From CAZZEX01 sp964653285 (GTDB lineage: Bacteria > Chloroflexota > Anaerolineae > B4-G1), in the NCBI GenBank assembly GCA_964653285.1, contig CAZZEX010000013.1, forward strand, positions 8,386-72,385: a stretch of 64,000 nucleotides of DNA, given 5' to 3'. The notes under the pieces are model-generated. The model made no database searches. It was not told the DNA's origin and saw only the letters and a list, made by a program, of their open reading frames with translations. The position numbers were made by a program, and so were the translations under genes. This document shows, piece by piece, positions 49,643 through 58,995 of the stretch. Positions within the stretch are counted from its first letter, which is position 1. Each line of letters opens with the position of its first letter.

Positions 49643-50593
49643 ATGAGCAAGCGATGGTTCAACATCTTGAAAATTGTCATCAGCGCCGGGCTGATGATCT
49701 ACTTGCTGGCCTTCCAGGTTAACCTGGGGCAGTTGTGGCAAGTTGTATGTCAGGCGCGATGGGGGTACCTGGTAGCGGCGATGGTACTGATGATAGTGGG
49801 CACTGCGCTGCGAGCAGTGCGCTGGCAGGTGGTGTTGCAAGCGCTGGACATCACCGTGCCGTTGCGCAGGCTGGTGCATCTGTATTTTGTCGGTGCTTTC
49901 TTTAACATATTCTTACCCACTGGCCTGGGTGGGGACGCGGTCAAGATGGCCGAACTTGCACACTCCACCGGCCGTGCGCCAGAGGCAATTGGCACTACGT
50001 TGGTGGACCGCGCTACGGGCTTGTGGGGACTTTTCGTACTGGCTTTGTTGGCCCTGCCATTCAGCTACGCTTTGCTGCCCCAGGGGTGGCTCCCCATCAT
50101 TGCTCTCGGAACGCTGGGCGGAGTGATTGGAGGCTGGGTAGTGATGGGGACGCCGTTAGTCCCGTGGCTCGGGAGCAAGGTACGTCTACCTGGCCAGGAG
50201 AAACTGGAACGGTTTTACCGCTCAGTATCCCAATTGGGGTACCGGGCATTGGGCAAGGCGTGCATTGTGTCCTTGGTTTTCGATCTACTGTTGATCCTCT
50301 TCAACGTCTTGATTGCTTCCGGTCTAAACGTAGACCAACCGTTAGGAGTATTTCTGCTATTTACGCCAATCATTTCTTTCTCGTTGGCCTTGCCTATTTC
50401 GATCGGCGGCCTTGGCGTTCGCGAGCAGACCTATGTTTTGTTATTCGGCTCGCTCGGTGTATCGGACGCCGCTGCAGCAGCGATGTCGCTGATAAACTAC
50501 GCGCTGACCAATCTGGTGGTTGGCCTGCTCGGAGGGGTGTTGTACGCTCTGGAGGGCACAAAGGGGTTGACGGGAGTTGACAATAATAAATGA
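49643..50593 (+). CDS. UPF0104/lysylphosphatidylglycerol synthase-type membrane protein
   Basis: The 316-residue protein has about seven to eight membrane helices and the signatures of the UPF0104 (LPG synthase TM) family: LRAVRWQVVLQAL, FFNIFLPTGLGGDAVKMAELAH, TTLVDRATGLWG and the closing PISIGGLGVREQTYVLLFG. Members are thought to flip lipids or lipid-linked sugars; archaeal and bacterial relatives often lie in glycan clusters, as here. No synthetase domain is attached, so it is not an MprF. The start ATG has only a weak GAGAG site. Confidence 0.88.
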   Translation: MSKRWFNILKIVISAGLMIYLLAFQVNLGQLWQVVCQARWGYLVAAMVLMIVGTALRAVRWQVVLQALDITVPLRRLVHLYFVGAFFNIFLPTGLGGDAVKMAELAHSTGRAPEAIGTTLVDRATGLWGLFVLALLALPFSYALLPQGWLPIIALGTLGGVIGGWVVMGTPLVPWLGSKVRLPGQEKLERFYRSVSQLGYRALGKACIVSLVFDLLLILFNVLIASGLNVDQPLGVFLLFTPIISFSLALPISIGGLGVREQTYVLLFGSLGVSDAAAAAMSLINYALTNLVVGLLGGVLYALEGTKGLTGVDNNK

Positions 50594-50620
50594 ACGAAAT
50601 AGGAAGCCTGGTGAGGGGCC

Positions 50621-50657
50621 GGTTTGCAGTGACGAGAACCCTAGAAAAGGGCCAGGG
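50621..50657. repeat. 37-bp direct repeat, left copy
   Basis: GGTTTGCAGTGACGAGAA... matches 55154-55190 at 32 of 37 positions; all five differences are transitions. The two copies lie either side of the DUF11 gene in the same orientation. Confidence 0.75.
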
Positions 50658-50688
50658 GGAGCGGCGACGGGCAGGCCTCGCCTGCATC

Positions 50689-53600
50689 TTATCGGCAGGT
50701 CAACGGCAGATAGATGTGATATAAACCGGAATCTGGGTTAATGGGCATTCCGAGGTTGTTCATCTCGTCATATTCTGGCACAAGTCCGTACAGGCTCGTC
50801 CACCCAATGATCCTGCCTTCCTCATTTTCTACGGGTTCGGCGTAATTGTCCACTTTGACGTAGAACTCCTCGATTTCCTCCCAGATTTCCTGCTCGCTGA
50901 ACTGGATGGGCTGCTTGCTGGTTCCGGTGAGCGTGATGACCAGGGTATACTCTGCGCCGGGTGCGAGGGCAGGCGCGCCGGCCCAGATGTCCTTCTCGCT
51001 GTAACGCTCCCACGGGTAGGAGGCGACGGGGGTGATGAATACGTCCACCCAGAAGCCCGCGTGGTTGGCCGGATTCCAGGCCCATCCAGTGCCCTGGTTC
51101 ATCAGCACAATGGTGAAGGTGACCAGCACGTCCGGTTGCAGCGGCCAAGGATCAACGGCCCAATTCGTCACGACCAGGTCGGGCACGCCGATGTAGACGT
51201 AAGCGGTGTTGTCACCGGGGTTGGCGTCCCCACCAGCGCTCCCACTCTCAGCGATGGTGAAGGGCGTGTTAAACTCGGGCGCGCCGATCTGCGACTGGTC
51301 AGGGTACACGACCGTGAACGGGATTGTATAAACTGTGGAGCCGGCGGGCAGATTACCCACCTGGCAGGTGTAGGTCCGACCATCAAATGAGTGCCAGTCG
51401 TAACCGACGTCGACGTAAACAGTGCCGGTGGGTAGGATGGTCGTGATGATCACATCTGCAGTGCCCATTCTTCCTGTGTTGCTATAGATCACCGTGTAGG
51501 TCATCAGTTTCCCGGGAGAGAAGAGGCTCGGCGCGTGGTCCGCTGCTATGATGAGGTCGGGCAGTGTGCCGATGGGATCTACGTCCTGCACATCAATAGG
51601 CACCGGAAGCGATGGACTTGTCATCCTGGCATGGTTGATCACGAAATCGGCTCCTGCAGGGAGCGGGTCATTGACCTGTACGACGAGCCAGGCTTGACCA
51701 CTGGTTTGAGCAATGACGGCGGGGATGTGGAGGACTACCTCATTGGGCAGCACGAAATGCCAGTCCCCACCCGGGATCTCGCAATCCACGTATTCGACGT
51801 AACTGGACAGCGTATCGGTGATGGTGACGTCGTAGGCGTTCTCGTTGCCACTGTTGGCGTAGGTGAGTGTGTAGGTGAGCCGGTCACCGGCATAGACGGT
51901 GTAAACCCCATCGCTCTTGTAGAGCGATAGGACCGGGGCGCTGGAGACCGTCGTCTGGGCCGTATCCTCCAGGAAATCTCCCTCTGCATCCTCCAGTTGT
52001 GTCGCGAAGTCCAGCATGGTGCTGTTCGTGAGGGGAAGCGTCACAGCCGTATAGATGACGATTTCCCCCACCTCACCCTCGCCGTGTATGTTGTCAATCT
52101 CCCAGTACCACACGTGATCCGCACCGCCGGTCGGCGTAGGCGAGGCGGTGACGTAGGAGACGTTGGCGTCGAGGGTGGCGGTGACGACGACCTGGGTTGC
52201 ATCGGCGTTGCCAGTGTTTGTATAGCGCAACGTGTAGGCCAGGGGATCGCCGGCCTCCACGGGGTCGGGCTGGTCGGTGACGCTGAGGGCCAGGTCGGGG
52301 GAGGAGGAGACACGCGTGGTCTCAGTGAAACTCCGGGGGGACGTCTCGGCGCTGTCAATCTCTACGCAGTTGGTCAGCATGGTGCCATTTGGGAGAGGCG
52401 TGTCCACAAGCACGGTCACTGCGATGTCACCGAATTCACCTACATGCAGTTCGGCAATTTCCCAGACATTATCGGTTCCAGGCTTGGGAGGAGGATTTGC
52501 GCGGTCGAAGGTCACCCGGCTGTCATACGTCTCGGTGATGACCACGGCGTGGGCGTCGGCCGTTCCAGAATTGTCGTAATGAATGACGTACTGGAGTTCC
52601 TCGCCAGCCTCAACTGGATCGGAGAGATCAATCTTGTAGAACGTAAAATCCGATACTGAAGTTACAGACGTGACTTCAGTAGCAGTGATGGGCGTAGTCT
52701 GGTCGCTGTCAAGTGTTACCTGGTTGGTCATGACCGTGCTCACAGGGAGACTACCGGCGACCCGGACGAAAATGTTTATCGTCTGAGATTCGTCTACATC
52801 CAAGGTCGTGAAGGTCCATATCCGGTTTCCACTACCAAGGTCGTCGGGATTTGGGATGGAGGAAAAGAACGCAACGTTGGGATCGTAGTGCTCGGTGACG
52901 GTGACAGGTGTGGCGTTTTCGTTGCCGCTATTGGTGATGATGAGCGTGTAACGTAGCACCCCGTTAGCGTCAACGGGATCCGGGTAGTCTGCCTTGGTGA
53001 TGGTCAGCACCGGACTGGAGTGGACGGTCGTTTCCTGCGTGGCGGAAAGCGGCGGGGTTCGATCCGCATCCAGCCAGGCAGTGTTGGTCAGCACTGTGCC
53101 GTTGGGCAGGGGTCTGTTCACGGAGACGGTGACGCGGACCTGGCTGAGTTCACCTGGAGTGATGTCGCCGATGGACCAGAAAGGGGCATCCGGCAGTCCC
53201 CCGGTCGGCGTCAGCGAGGCAGTGACGTAGGAGACGTGGGGGTCGAGCGTATCGGTGACGACGCCGCCCGTAGCCGTCTGGTTGCCAGTGTTGGAATAGG
53301 TCAGAGTGTAGGTAAGATAGGCGCCGGCCTCCACGAGGTCAAGATCGGCACTCTTCTCGAAGTGCAGAACCGGGGCCAGGACGGTGAGGGAAGCGGTGCC
53401 CGTCGTCACATACGTCTCGGCGTAGGCCCCCTGTACCGTCCAGTCGCCATGGATGCTGGAGGTGTAGACGTTGCCCGTCCAGTAGCCGCCGTGGCCGGCT
53501 TCGAGGATGCTGAAGGTGGTCTGGTCAGCGAAGGTGACATCCCAATGATTGTCGCAGGCATCGTAGGCAGTGAGAGTGTAGGAGATGGACTGACCGGCGG

Positions 53601-54747
53601 TGATAGTGGCGACGGGCGGGGCCAGGGACACGCTGGCAGCGCTGGCGTGGGTGACAGTGAGGGCGGCAGTGGCGGGGATAGTGCCCACAGTGCCAGTGAC
53701 GGTCCAGGAGCCAGCGACCTGGGAGATGTACACGTTAGTGGCCCAGGAGCCGCCAGCACCGGCGGTGATGGTGTAGGTACCGCTGGCGGTGGCATCCCAG
53801 GAGTTGCCGAAGGTATCGGTGGCGATGAGGGTATAGGAAATGGACTGCCCCGCCGTAATGGTGGCTGTGGCGGGAGCCAGTGCAACGTAGGCCGGGGTGC
53901 TGTGGGAGACCACCGAGGTGGTCTCGGTCACCGAGAGCGATGCGGTCTGTTGGCTGTCAATGGTGGCGGAATTAGTGAGGGTAGTGCCATCGCTGAGTCC
54001 GCTTTGCACTGTCACGCTGATCACGATTTCTCTGAGGGCGGAGGGTGTCAGGGTGCCGATGTCCCAATAGAGGGTGGGGGTTGTCCAGCCGGTTGGCGAG
54101 AGAGAGGCGCTGACGAAGGTCACGTTGCTATCCAGGACGTCGGTGACAACGACGCCGGCCGCTGTGGCATCGCCCGTGTTGCTGTAGGCCAGGGTGTAGG
54201 TCAGCGGTGCCCCTGTTGTTACAGGGTCAGGCTCAGCGTTCTTGATTAACTCCAGCGTGGGGGCATCAACGGTAGTGCTGATCTGAGCCATCCTCGATGC
54301 GGTCTCGTTGCTGTCAATGGTGGCGGTGTTGGTGAGGATTGTGCCATTGGGCAGCAGGTTGTTGACAGTGACAGTCAGCACAATCATCTCAGACACCGAC
54401 TCCGGCAAGGTGCCGATGATCCAGTAGGGGGCGTTCTGCGCAGCCCAGCCATCGGGTGTGAGCGAGGCGGTGGCGTAGATGACATTGGGGTCAAGGGTGT
54501 CGGTGATGATTACCCCACTCATCGCTGTATCGGTGCTCGTATTCTGGTAGGTCAGGGTGTAGACCAGATGTGCCCCAACCTGCACAGGGTCAGCACTCTC
54601 GACCTTTGAAATCACCAGGTGGCCTTCCTGAAGCATTGGCCTGGCGCTAGCACCCTGAGACAACAGCAGCAGGGTGCCTATGGCACCAGCGAGTCCGATC
54701 AGTAATGCAGCCAAGAGTTGAACGAGAGCTTTCCTGTAGATTCCCAT
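50689..54747 (-). CDS. Giant secreted DUF11-repeat surface protein
   Basis: From the ATG at 54747 the protein has 1352 residues. A signal peptide (residues 1-35, LLAALLIGLAGAIGTLLLLSQGASA) is followed by about ten DUF11 beta-sandwich repeats of 110-120 residues (each with LxxxKxxxPDPVxxGxxLxYTLxYxNxGxxxAxxVVxTDxLDxxV), interrupted around residues 260-440 by two Ig-like repeats with the pattern ITAGQSISYTLxAxD. A CARDB-like domain precedes the end. The C-terminus, HIYLPLTCR, resembles the YLPLxxR tail common on exported Chloroflexota proteins. There is no LPXTG or membrane anchor. It is probably a structural or adhesive cell-surface protein and lies among polysaccharide genes. Confidence 0.88.
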   Translation of the reverse strand: MGIYRKALVQLLAALLIGLAGAIGTLLLLSQGASARPMLQEGHLVISKVESADPVQVGAHLVYTLTYQNTSTDTAMSGVIITDTLDPNVIYATASLTPDGWAAQNAPYWIIGTLPESVSEMIVLTVTVNNLLPNGTILTNTATIDSNETASRMAQISTTVDAPTLELIKNAEPDPVTTGAPLTYTLAYSNTGDATAAGVVVTDVLDSNVTFVSASLSPTGWTTPTLYWDIGTLTPSALREIVISVTVQSGLSDGTTLTNSATIDSQQTASLSVTETTSVVSHSTPAYVALAPATATITAGQSISYTLIATDTFGNSWDATASGTYTITAGAGGSWATNVYISQVAGSWTVTGTVGTIPATAALTVTHASAASVSLAPPVATITAGQSISYTLTAYDACDNHWDVTFADQTTFSILEAGHGGYWTGNVYTSSIHGDWTVQGAYAETYVTTGTASLTVLAPVLHFEKSADLDLVEAGAYLTYTLTYSNTGNQTATGGVVTDTLDPHVSYVTASLTPTGGLPDAPFWSIGDITPGELSQVRVTVSVNRPLPNGTVLTNTAWLDADRTPPLSATQETTVHSSPVLTITKADYPDPVDANGVLRYTLIITNSGNENATPVTVTEHYDPNVAFFSSIPNPDDLGSGNRIWTFTTLDVDESQTINIFVRVAGSLPVSTVMTNQVTLDSDQTTPITATEVTSVTSVSDFTFYKIDLSDPVEAGEELQYVIHYDNSGTADAHAVVITETYDSRVTFDRANPPPKPGTDNVWEIAELHVGEFGDIAVTVLVDTPLPNGTMLTNCVEIDSAETSPRSFTETTRVSSSPDLALSVTDQPDPVEAGDPLAYTLRYTNTGNADATQVVVTATLDANVSYVTASPTPTGGADHVWYWEIDNIHGEGEVGEIVIYTAVTLPLTNSTMLDFATQLEDAEGDFLEDTAQTTVSSAPVLSLYKSDGVYTVYAGDRLTYTLTYANSGNENAYDVTITDTLSSYVEYVDCEIPGGDWHFVLPNEVVLHIPAVIAQTSGQAWLVVQVNDPLPAGADFVINHARMTSPSLPVPIDVQDVDPIGTLPDLIIAADHAPSLFSPGKLMTYTVIYSNTGRMGTADVIITTILPTGTVYVDVGYDWHSFDGRTYTCQVGNLPAGSTVYTIPFTVVYPDQSQIGAPEFNTPFTIAESGSAGGDANPGDNTAYVYIGVPDLVVTNWAVDPWPLQPDVLVTFTIVLMNQGTGWAWNPANHAGFWVDVFITPVASYPWERYSEKDIWAGAPALAPGAEYTLVITLTGTSKQPIQFSEQEIWEEIEEFYVKVDNYAEPVENEEGRIIGWTSLYGLVPEYDEMNNLGMPINPDSGLYHIYLPLTCR

Positions 54748-55014
54748 TGCCCTTACCCCACTTCCGAGTCTTCCCAGTGCGTGAAAAATACACATAATGG
54801 CCTCGCTGGGCCGCTCTATCCGATGGCCGCCCTATAGTTCCCATTCTATCCTATATCATAGCGGTCGTCAAGCGGTGACCGAAACCCTTGAGAATCCTTC
54901 AAGATCGCGATCAGCGACCAGAAACACACGTAACGACACGCACCGCGAGGATGTGGGCTGCCCTGCGCCTCTTCAGCGTCAGCCTGTCACTCAGAGGGCG
55001 CAGGAGGCCGTGGC

Positions 55015-55107
55015 TCAGTCGGTGGTGGTGCTGGCGTCGGTCGCGGCTCCGTCGGTGAAGAGGAAGTTTTCCAAAATGTAGCCTCGGATCAAAGTTTCTA
55101 TGGACAT
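55015..55107 (-). pseudogene. Truncated acyl carrier protein-like frame
   Basis: Minus-strand ATG at 55107 with GGGAGG twelve bases upstream opens a 30-codon frame, MSIETLIRGYILENFLFTDG..., matching the first helix of acyl carrier proteins found in polysaccharide and secondary-metabolite clusters. The frame then stops (TGA at 55017-55015), well before the DSL site that carries phosphopantetheine. No other frame downstream restores the domain. It is a 5' remnant with its translation signals intact. Confidence 0.55.
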
Positions 55108-55153
55108 CTACATGAACCTCCCTGTACTCCTCTTATTCTACGGGCCGAGGGTT

Positions 55154-55190
55154 GGTTTATAGTGACGAGAATCCTAGAAAAGGGCTAAGG
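55154..55190. repeat. 37-bp direct repeat, right copy
   Basis: GGTTTATAGTGACGAGAA... is the partner of 50621-50657 (five transitions in 37 bases). Confidence 0.75.
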
Positions 55191-55586
55191 ATGACGAAGA
55201 ACATTGGACTCCTGCCCGCCCGCATCTCTAGTTGATTTTCAAGATCTTCGTTACCGGACTCTGACGATTACCTCATACAATGGGATCGGTGGTTGAAAAC
55301 ACTCATCGGTTGACCCTCCCGCGGGTTTTCAGCGGCACGTGAAGGTTTTCCTGCCTAAGGACGGCCTGGTAATGCCCGATATCCCAGGAGCGGGAGCTGC
55401 GGGAGAGTCAGGAATCTGAAACAGGAATATTGACAATGACGATTGGAATCGGTCAGCAGCAAGTTTTTTCAACAGCAGTGAAGGTCCCACCCTTTTCGGC
55501 TATGCGCAGGCGGACCTGGGATAGGCAGCGCTTCTCCACGCGCTGGGCGGTGCTCAGAGGGCAGGGAGCCGACTAGGTTTCTTGCA
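55191..55586. other. Spacer of about 400 bases without a gene
   Basis: No protein-like frame, RNA gene or strong hairpin is seen. It is somewhat richer in A and T than the genes that follow and presumably carries the promoter of the heptose genes, which I could not identify with confidence. Confidence 0.5.
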
Positions 55587-55601
55587 TTGGAGGTTATAGA
55601 A

Positions 55602-56681
55602 ATGGTTCTGATCTCAAGGGCGCCGGTGCGCATCAGTTTCGGAGGGGGGGGGACCGACCTGCCGGCCTACTACGAGCGGTACGGTGGCCTGGTGGTCAGC
55701 ACGGCTATCAGTTACTACGTCTACACCATCCTCACCCCTGGCTGGCCGAACAACGGGGTGCAGATCATCTCCGCCGACCACCGGGCCCTCTCCCAGCGGC
55801 CTACCTGCGAGGACCTGATCTGGAACGGAGACCTGAGCCTGCCCAAGGCCGTCACCTACTACTTCAACCTCCGCGATGGGCTGACCATTTTCCTGGCCTC
55901 CCAGGTCCCCCCCGGCACTGGGCTGGGCTCCTCCGGCAGCGTGGCGGTCTCGATGATCAAGGCCCTCGCCTTTTGGTGCGGCCTGGACCTGGGGCCAGCG
56001 GAGGTAGCAGAACTGGCCTGCTACATCGAGATCGAGAAGATGGGGATGCCTGTCGGCAAGCAGGATCAGTACGCGGCGGCCTTCGGCGGCCTCAACTACA
56101 TCACGTTCTCCCGCAACGGCGTGGCCGTCGAACCGCTGCAGGTGCCCCCTGGGACGCATGAGGCGCTGGAGAGGGGACTGATGCTCTTCTTCACCGGCAC
56201 TTCTCGCCAGTCTTCCACTATCCTCCGGCGCCAGAAACAGGCCAGTCAGCAGAGGGATCGAGAGACGATCTACAGACTGGAGACGATCAAGGAGTTGGGG
56301 CTGGAGATTCGCGCTGCGCTGGAGCGAGGGGACCTGGAAGCGTTCGGCGATCTGCTTCACCGGTCCTGGATGGAGAAGCGCCGGTTGACAGAGGGAATCA
56401 CCAACCCGTTTCTGGATCAGTGCTACCAGACGGCGCAGGAGAACGGTGCGCTGGGGGGAAAGGTGACCGGGGCCGGCGGCGGTGGCTTCCTGATGCTCTA
56501 TTGTCCCGTGAACCGGCAGGAGGCCGTCACGGAGGCTCTGACGAAACTGGGGCTGCAGCGCCGGCCTTTCACGCTGGAGAATGAGGGGGTGCAGATAATG
56601 CAGGCGGCACCCTGGGCGCGGCCGCACGTGCCCAGCCACATTCCCCTTATCATGGAGGGGATTCAGGTAGAAATTAGATGA
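55602..56681 (+). CDS. hddA: GHMP kinase, D-glycero-alpha-D-manno-heptose 7-phosphate kinase type
   Basis: The ATG at 55602 has TTGGAGG nine bases upstream and gives 359 residues. GHMP motifs are RAPVRISFGGGGTDLPAYY at the N-terminus, the ATP loop PPGTGLGSSGSVAVSMIKAL (about residue 105) and the C-terminal GGKVTGAGGGGFLMLYC. This pattern, with FGGGGTD, is typical of HddA, which makes the 1,7-bisphosphate in GDP-heptose synthesis. The neighbours gmhA and gmhB support that assignment. The nucleotidyltransferase (HddC) is not in the window. Confidence 0.9.
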   Translation: MVLISRAPVRISFGGGGTDLPAYYERYGGLVVSTAISYYVYTILTPGWPNNGVQIISADHRALSQRPTCEDLIWNGDLSLPKAVTYYFNLRDGLTIFLASQVPPGTGLGSSGSVAVSMIKALAFWCGLDLGPAEVAELACYIEIEKMGMPVGKQDQYAAAFGGLNYITFSRNGVAVEPLQVPPGTHEALERGLMLFFTGTSRQSSTILRRQKQASQQRDRETIYRLETIKELGLEIRAALERGDLEAFGDLLHRSWMEKRRLTEGITNPFLDQCYQTAQENGALGGKVTGAGGGGFLMLYCPVNRQEAVTEALTKLGLQRRPFTLENEGVQIMQAAPWARPHVPSHIPLIMEGIQVEIR

Positions 56682-56816
56682 TATCTGGCTGTCTCCTGCG
56701 GCAAGCCGGGCAGTTACCCGGATGTTAGCGGGAATCCGCCAGGCCTGGCCCAAATCGCCTGTGGCGACTTTGGCAACACTGAACAGACTCATCGCCTGTG
56801 AGGGGGGAGAAGAATC

Positions 56817-57467
56817 TTGGAGAGCATACGACGGTATCTAGAGGACGTGCGGTACATGTTGGGCGCGCTTCCGCTGGAGCACATCCGGGGTGCGGTAGAT
56901 GTGCTGCTTAGCGCCAACTACGTGGGCAGCACAGTGTTCACGGTGGGCAACGGCGGGAGCGCGGCCACAGCATCTCACTTTGCGTGTGACCTGGCGAAAG
57001 GGACCATCACCCTGGGCCGCCCGCGCTTCCGGGTGGTGGCGCTAACGGACAACGTGCCGCTGATGACGGCCTGGAGCAACGATGTCGCCTACGAGGACAT
57101 CTTTGCCGAGCAGTTGAGCGGCCTGATTGGACGGAGAGACGTGGTGGTCGCTTTCAGCGGCAGCGGCAACTCCCCCAACGTCCTGCGGGCGGTGGAACTG
57201 GCCCGCCGTATGGGAGGGGTCACCATTGGCTTTTCCGGCTTCGCCGGCGGGCGGCTGAGCACGCTGGTGGACGTGCCGGTCGTGGTGCCGTGTGATCGCA
57301 TGGAGCAAATTGAGGACGTACACCTTGTCCTGTGTCACCTGATCTGCACGGTGCTCCGGGAGCGGCTGCGGCGGATCGAGACGCCGGTTCCGCTAATGCT
57401 AGACACTGCCAGGTGGCAGAGAGAACAGCAACTTGACATGGTGCCTCCTCCGCCTGCGGCACGGTGA
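56817..57467 (+). CDS. gmhA: Phosphoheptose isomerase
   Basis: GmhA converts sedoheptulose 7-phosphate to D-glycero-D-manno-heptose 7-phosphate, the first step of heptose synthesis. The 216-residue SIS-domain protein shows VFTVGNGGSAATASHFACDLAKG, ALTDNVPLMTAWSNDVAYEDIFAEQL, the Ser/Thr sugar-phosphate loop AFSGSGNSPNVLRA and the ending EDVHLVLCHLICTVLRE. The start is TTG with GGGGGAG upstream. It overlaps the GTG of the next frame by four bases. Confidence 0.93.
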   Translation: MESIRRYLEDVRYMLGALPLEHIRGAVDVLLSANYVGSTVFTVGNGGSAATASHFACDLAKGTITLGRPRFRVVALTDNVPLMTAWSNDVAYEDIFAEQLSGLIGRRDVVVAFSGSGNSPNVLRAVELARRMGGVTIGFSGFAGGRLSTLVDVPVVVPCDRMEQIEDVHLVLCHLICTVLRERLRRIETPVPLMLDTARWQREQQLDMVPPPPAAR

Positions 57468-57562
57468 GGATAAAGGCATTCGATGATCCTGGATGTACGC
57501 TGGAGACGCTTGAAGCACAGGCTTCCGACTGTCCCAAACTGCTGACACCGCCGAGGTCACGT

Positions 57563-58162
57563 ATGTGTCAGGCTGTATTCATTGACCGTGACGGAGTGAT
57601 CTGTCGCAACCGGGACGACCACGTGAAGAGTTGGGAGGAGTTCGTCTTCCTCCCCGGTGCGCTAGAGGCCCTGGCCCGGCTGGCTCACCTGGACCTGTAC
57701 ATTATCGTCATCACCAACCAGGCGATCATCAACCGAGGTACTGTTCCTGTGGAGGTAGTGAAGGACATCCACACCCGCATGGTGCAGGCCATTGAGGTGG
57801 CAGGGGGGCGGATAGACCAGGTGATATACTGCCCCCACCGGCCTGACGAGCATTGTGCCTGCCGTAAGCCACAGCCCGGGCTGCTGCTGATGGCAGCGGA
57901 GGAACTCGGGGTGGATCTCTCTCAATCCTATCTTATTGGGGACGCGGAGGCGGATATGCAGGCCGGGCGGGCGGTGGGATGCCATCGTTACCTGGTGCTC
58001 ACTGGGCGGGGTCAGCGGCAGTTGATCCGCTGCTGGCTCCACGGCGAGCGGAATTTCACGGTGGCGTGGAATCTAGGAGCGGCAGTGAACGCCATTCTGC
58101 GCCGTGAGGACAGGGCCGGGCAGCACCTCCTACACTCTATTTATATGGGAGGGGGGCAATGA
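57563..58162 (+). CDS. gmhB: D-glycero-D-manno-heptose 1,7-bisphosphate phosphatase
   Basis: GmhB removes the 7-phosphate in heptose synthesis. The ATG at 57563, with GAGG six bases upstream, gives 199 residues and the usual family start; an upstream GTG at 57464 overlapping gmhA would add 33 residues that look unlike the family. HAD motifs are AVFIDRDGVICRN (nucleophile Asp), IIVITNQAIINRG (Thr), CPHRPDEHCACRKPQPGLL (zinc-binding Cys/His cluster and Lys) and YLIGDAEADMQAG (acidic pair). The set hddA-gmhA-gmhB is in pathway order. Confidence 0.92.
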   Translation: MCQAVFIDRDGVICRNRDDHVKSWEEFVFLPGALEALARLAHLDLYIIVITNQAIINRGTVPVEVVKDIHTRMVQAIEVAGGRIDQVIYCPHRPDEHCACRKPQPGLLLMAAEELGVDLSQSYLIGDAEADMQAGRAVGCHRYLVLTGRGQRQLIRCWLHGERNFTVAWNLGAAVNAILRREDRAGQHLLHSIYMGGGQ

Positions 58163-58995
58163 ACGTCGGCGAAGACCACCTCATCTCGCGAGTGCCCGAT
58201 GCAGCGGCCGTCGCCGCCCGGCGGGGACGACTGCACTACTACCTGGAAGGTCAGTCCACCGGCCTGGGCCGCTACACCCTGGAGCAGACCCTGTTCTTTT
58301 TCCTGCGGGGCCTCCCGGGCCTGGTCGGTATCGGCCTGCGAGCCCTGGCCTACCGGCTGATCCTGCGGAGCGACGGCCTCCCGATCGTGGAAGACCATGT
58401 CCGCCTGTGTCAACCGGCCAACGTCCACCTGGGCCGCCACGTCTACCTGGATCACGGCGTCTACCTCCATGCCTGTCCGCAGGGCATTTTCATCGGCGAT
58501 GAGACCTGTGTGATGCACGCTAGCGTCTTGCACGTGTACAACTTCCGGGGCCTGCCCCACGCCGGTATCTGGGTGGGCCGCAATTGCTTCATTGGCGAGT
58601 TCTGCCTGATCCGTGGGCAAGGTGGAGTGCACATTGGCGACGCCGTCCTCCTGGCCCCCCGGGTCCAGGTGCTAGCGGTGAACCATCTATTTGACGACCC
58701 CACCCAGCCAGTCATGCAGCAGGGGATCACCGCTCAGGGAATCGTCGTGGAGGACGGGGCCTGGATCGGCGCGGGGGCAATCCTGCTGGACGGGGTCCGG
58801 GTGGGGGCCAGGGCGGTGGTAGGGGCCGGGGCAGTGGTCACGCGAGACGTGCCGCCGCGCACCCTGGCGGTGGGCACGCCAGCGCGGGTGGTGCGGGGGC
58901 TAGATGCAGACCTGGACGTAGACGAGACGCGGAGTGAGATCTTCGAAGCGGTACGCGGCGAGGAGAAGTTATTCTACGCCGTGGCCGCCGACTGA
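58159..58995 (+). CDS. Hexapeptide-repeat sugar O-acyltransferase
   Basis: The 278-residue protein has an N-terminal helical part (about 1-75) and a left-handed beta-helix of hexapeptide repeats (about 85-240: VHLGRHVYLDHGVYL, WIGAGAILLDGVRVGARAVVGAGAVVTRDVPPRTLAVGTPARVVR). The VNHLFDD segment supplies the catalytic His of this acetyltransferase group. It probably acetylates a sugar of the surface glycan. It overlaps gmhB by four bases and the glycosyltransferase remnant by one base, so the four genes form one transcription unit. Confidence 0.9.
   Translation: MNVGEDHLISRVPDAAAVAARRGRLHYYLEGQSTGLGRYTLEQTLFFFLRGLPGLVGIGLRALAYRLILRSDGLPIVEDHVRLCQPANVHLGRHVYLDHGVYLHACPQGIFIGDETCVMHASVLHVYNFRGLPHAGIWVGRNCFIGEFCLIRGQGGVHIGDAVLLAPRVQVLAVNHLFDDPTQPVMQQGITAQGIVVEDGAWIGAGAILLDGVRVGARAVVGAGAVVTRDVPPRTLAVGTPARVVRGLDADLDVDETRSEIFEAVRGEEKLFYAVAAD

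Noticed and set aside
53020..54249. 409-codon plus-strand frame rich in Gly and Val
   Set aside because: It is antisense to the DUF11 surface protein and reflects its repeated codons.
54797..55081. 94-codon plus-strand frame
   Set aside because: It has no protein-like pattern or ribosome site and overlaps the better supported minus-strand ACP-like start.
55614..56792. 392-codon minus-strand frame
   Set aside because: It is antisense to hddA, which has clear GHMP motifs.
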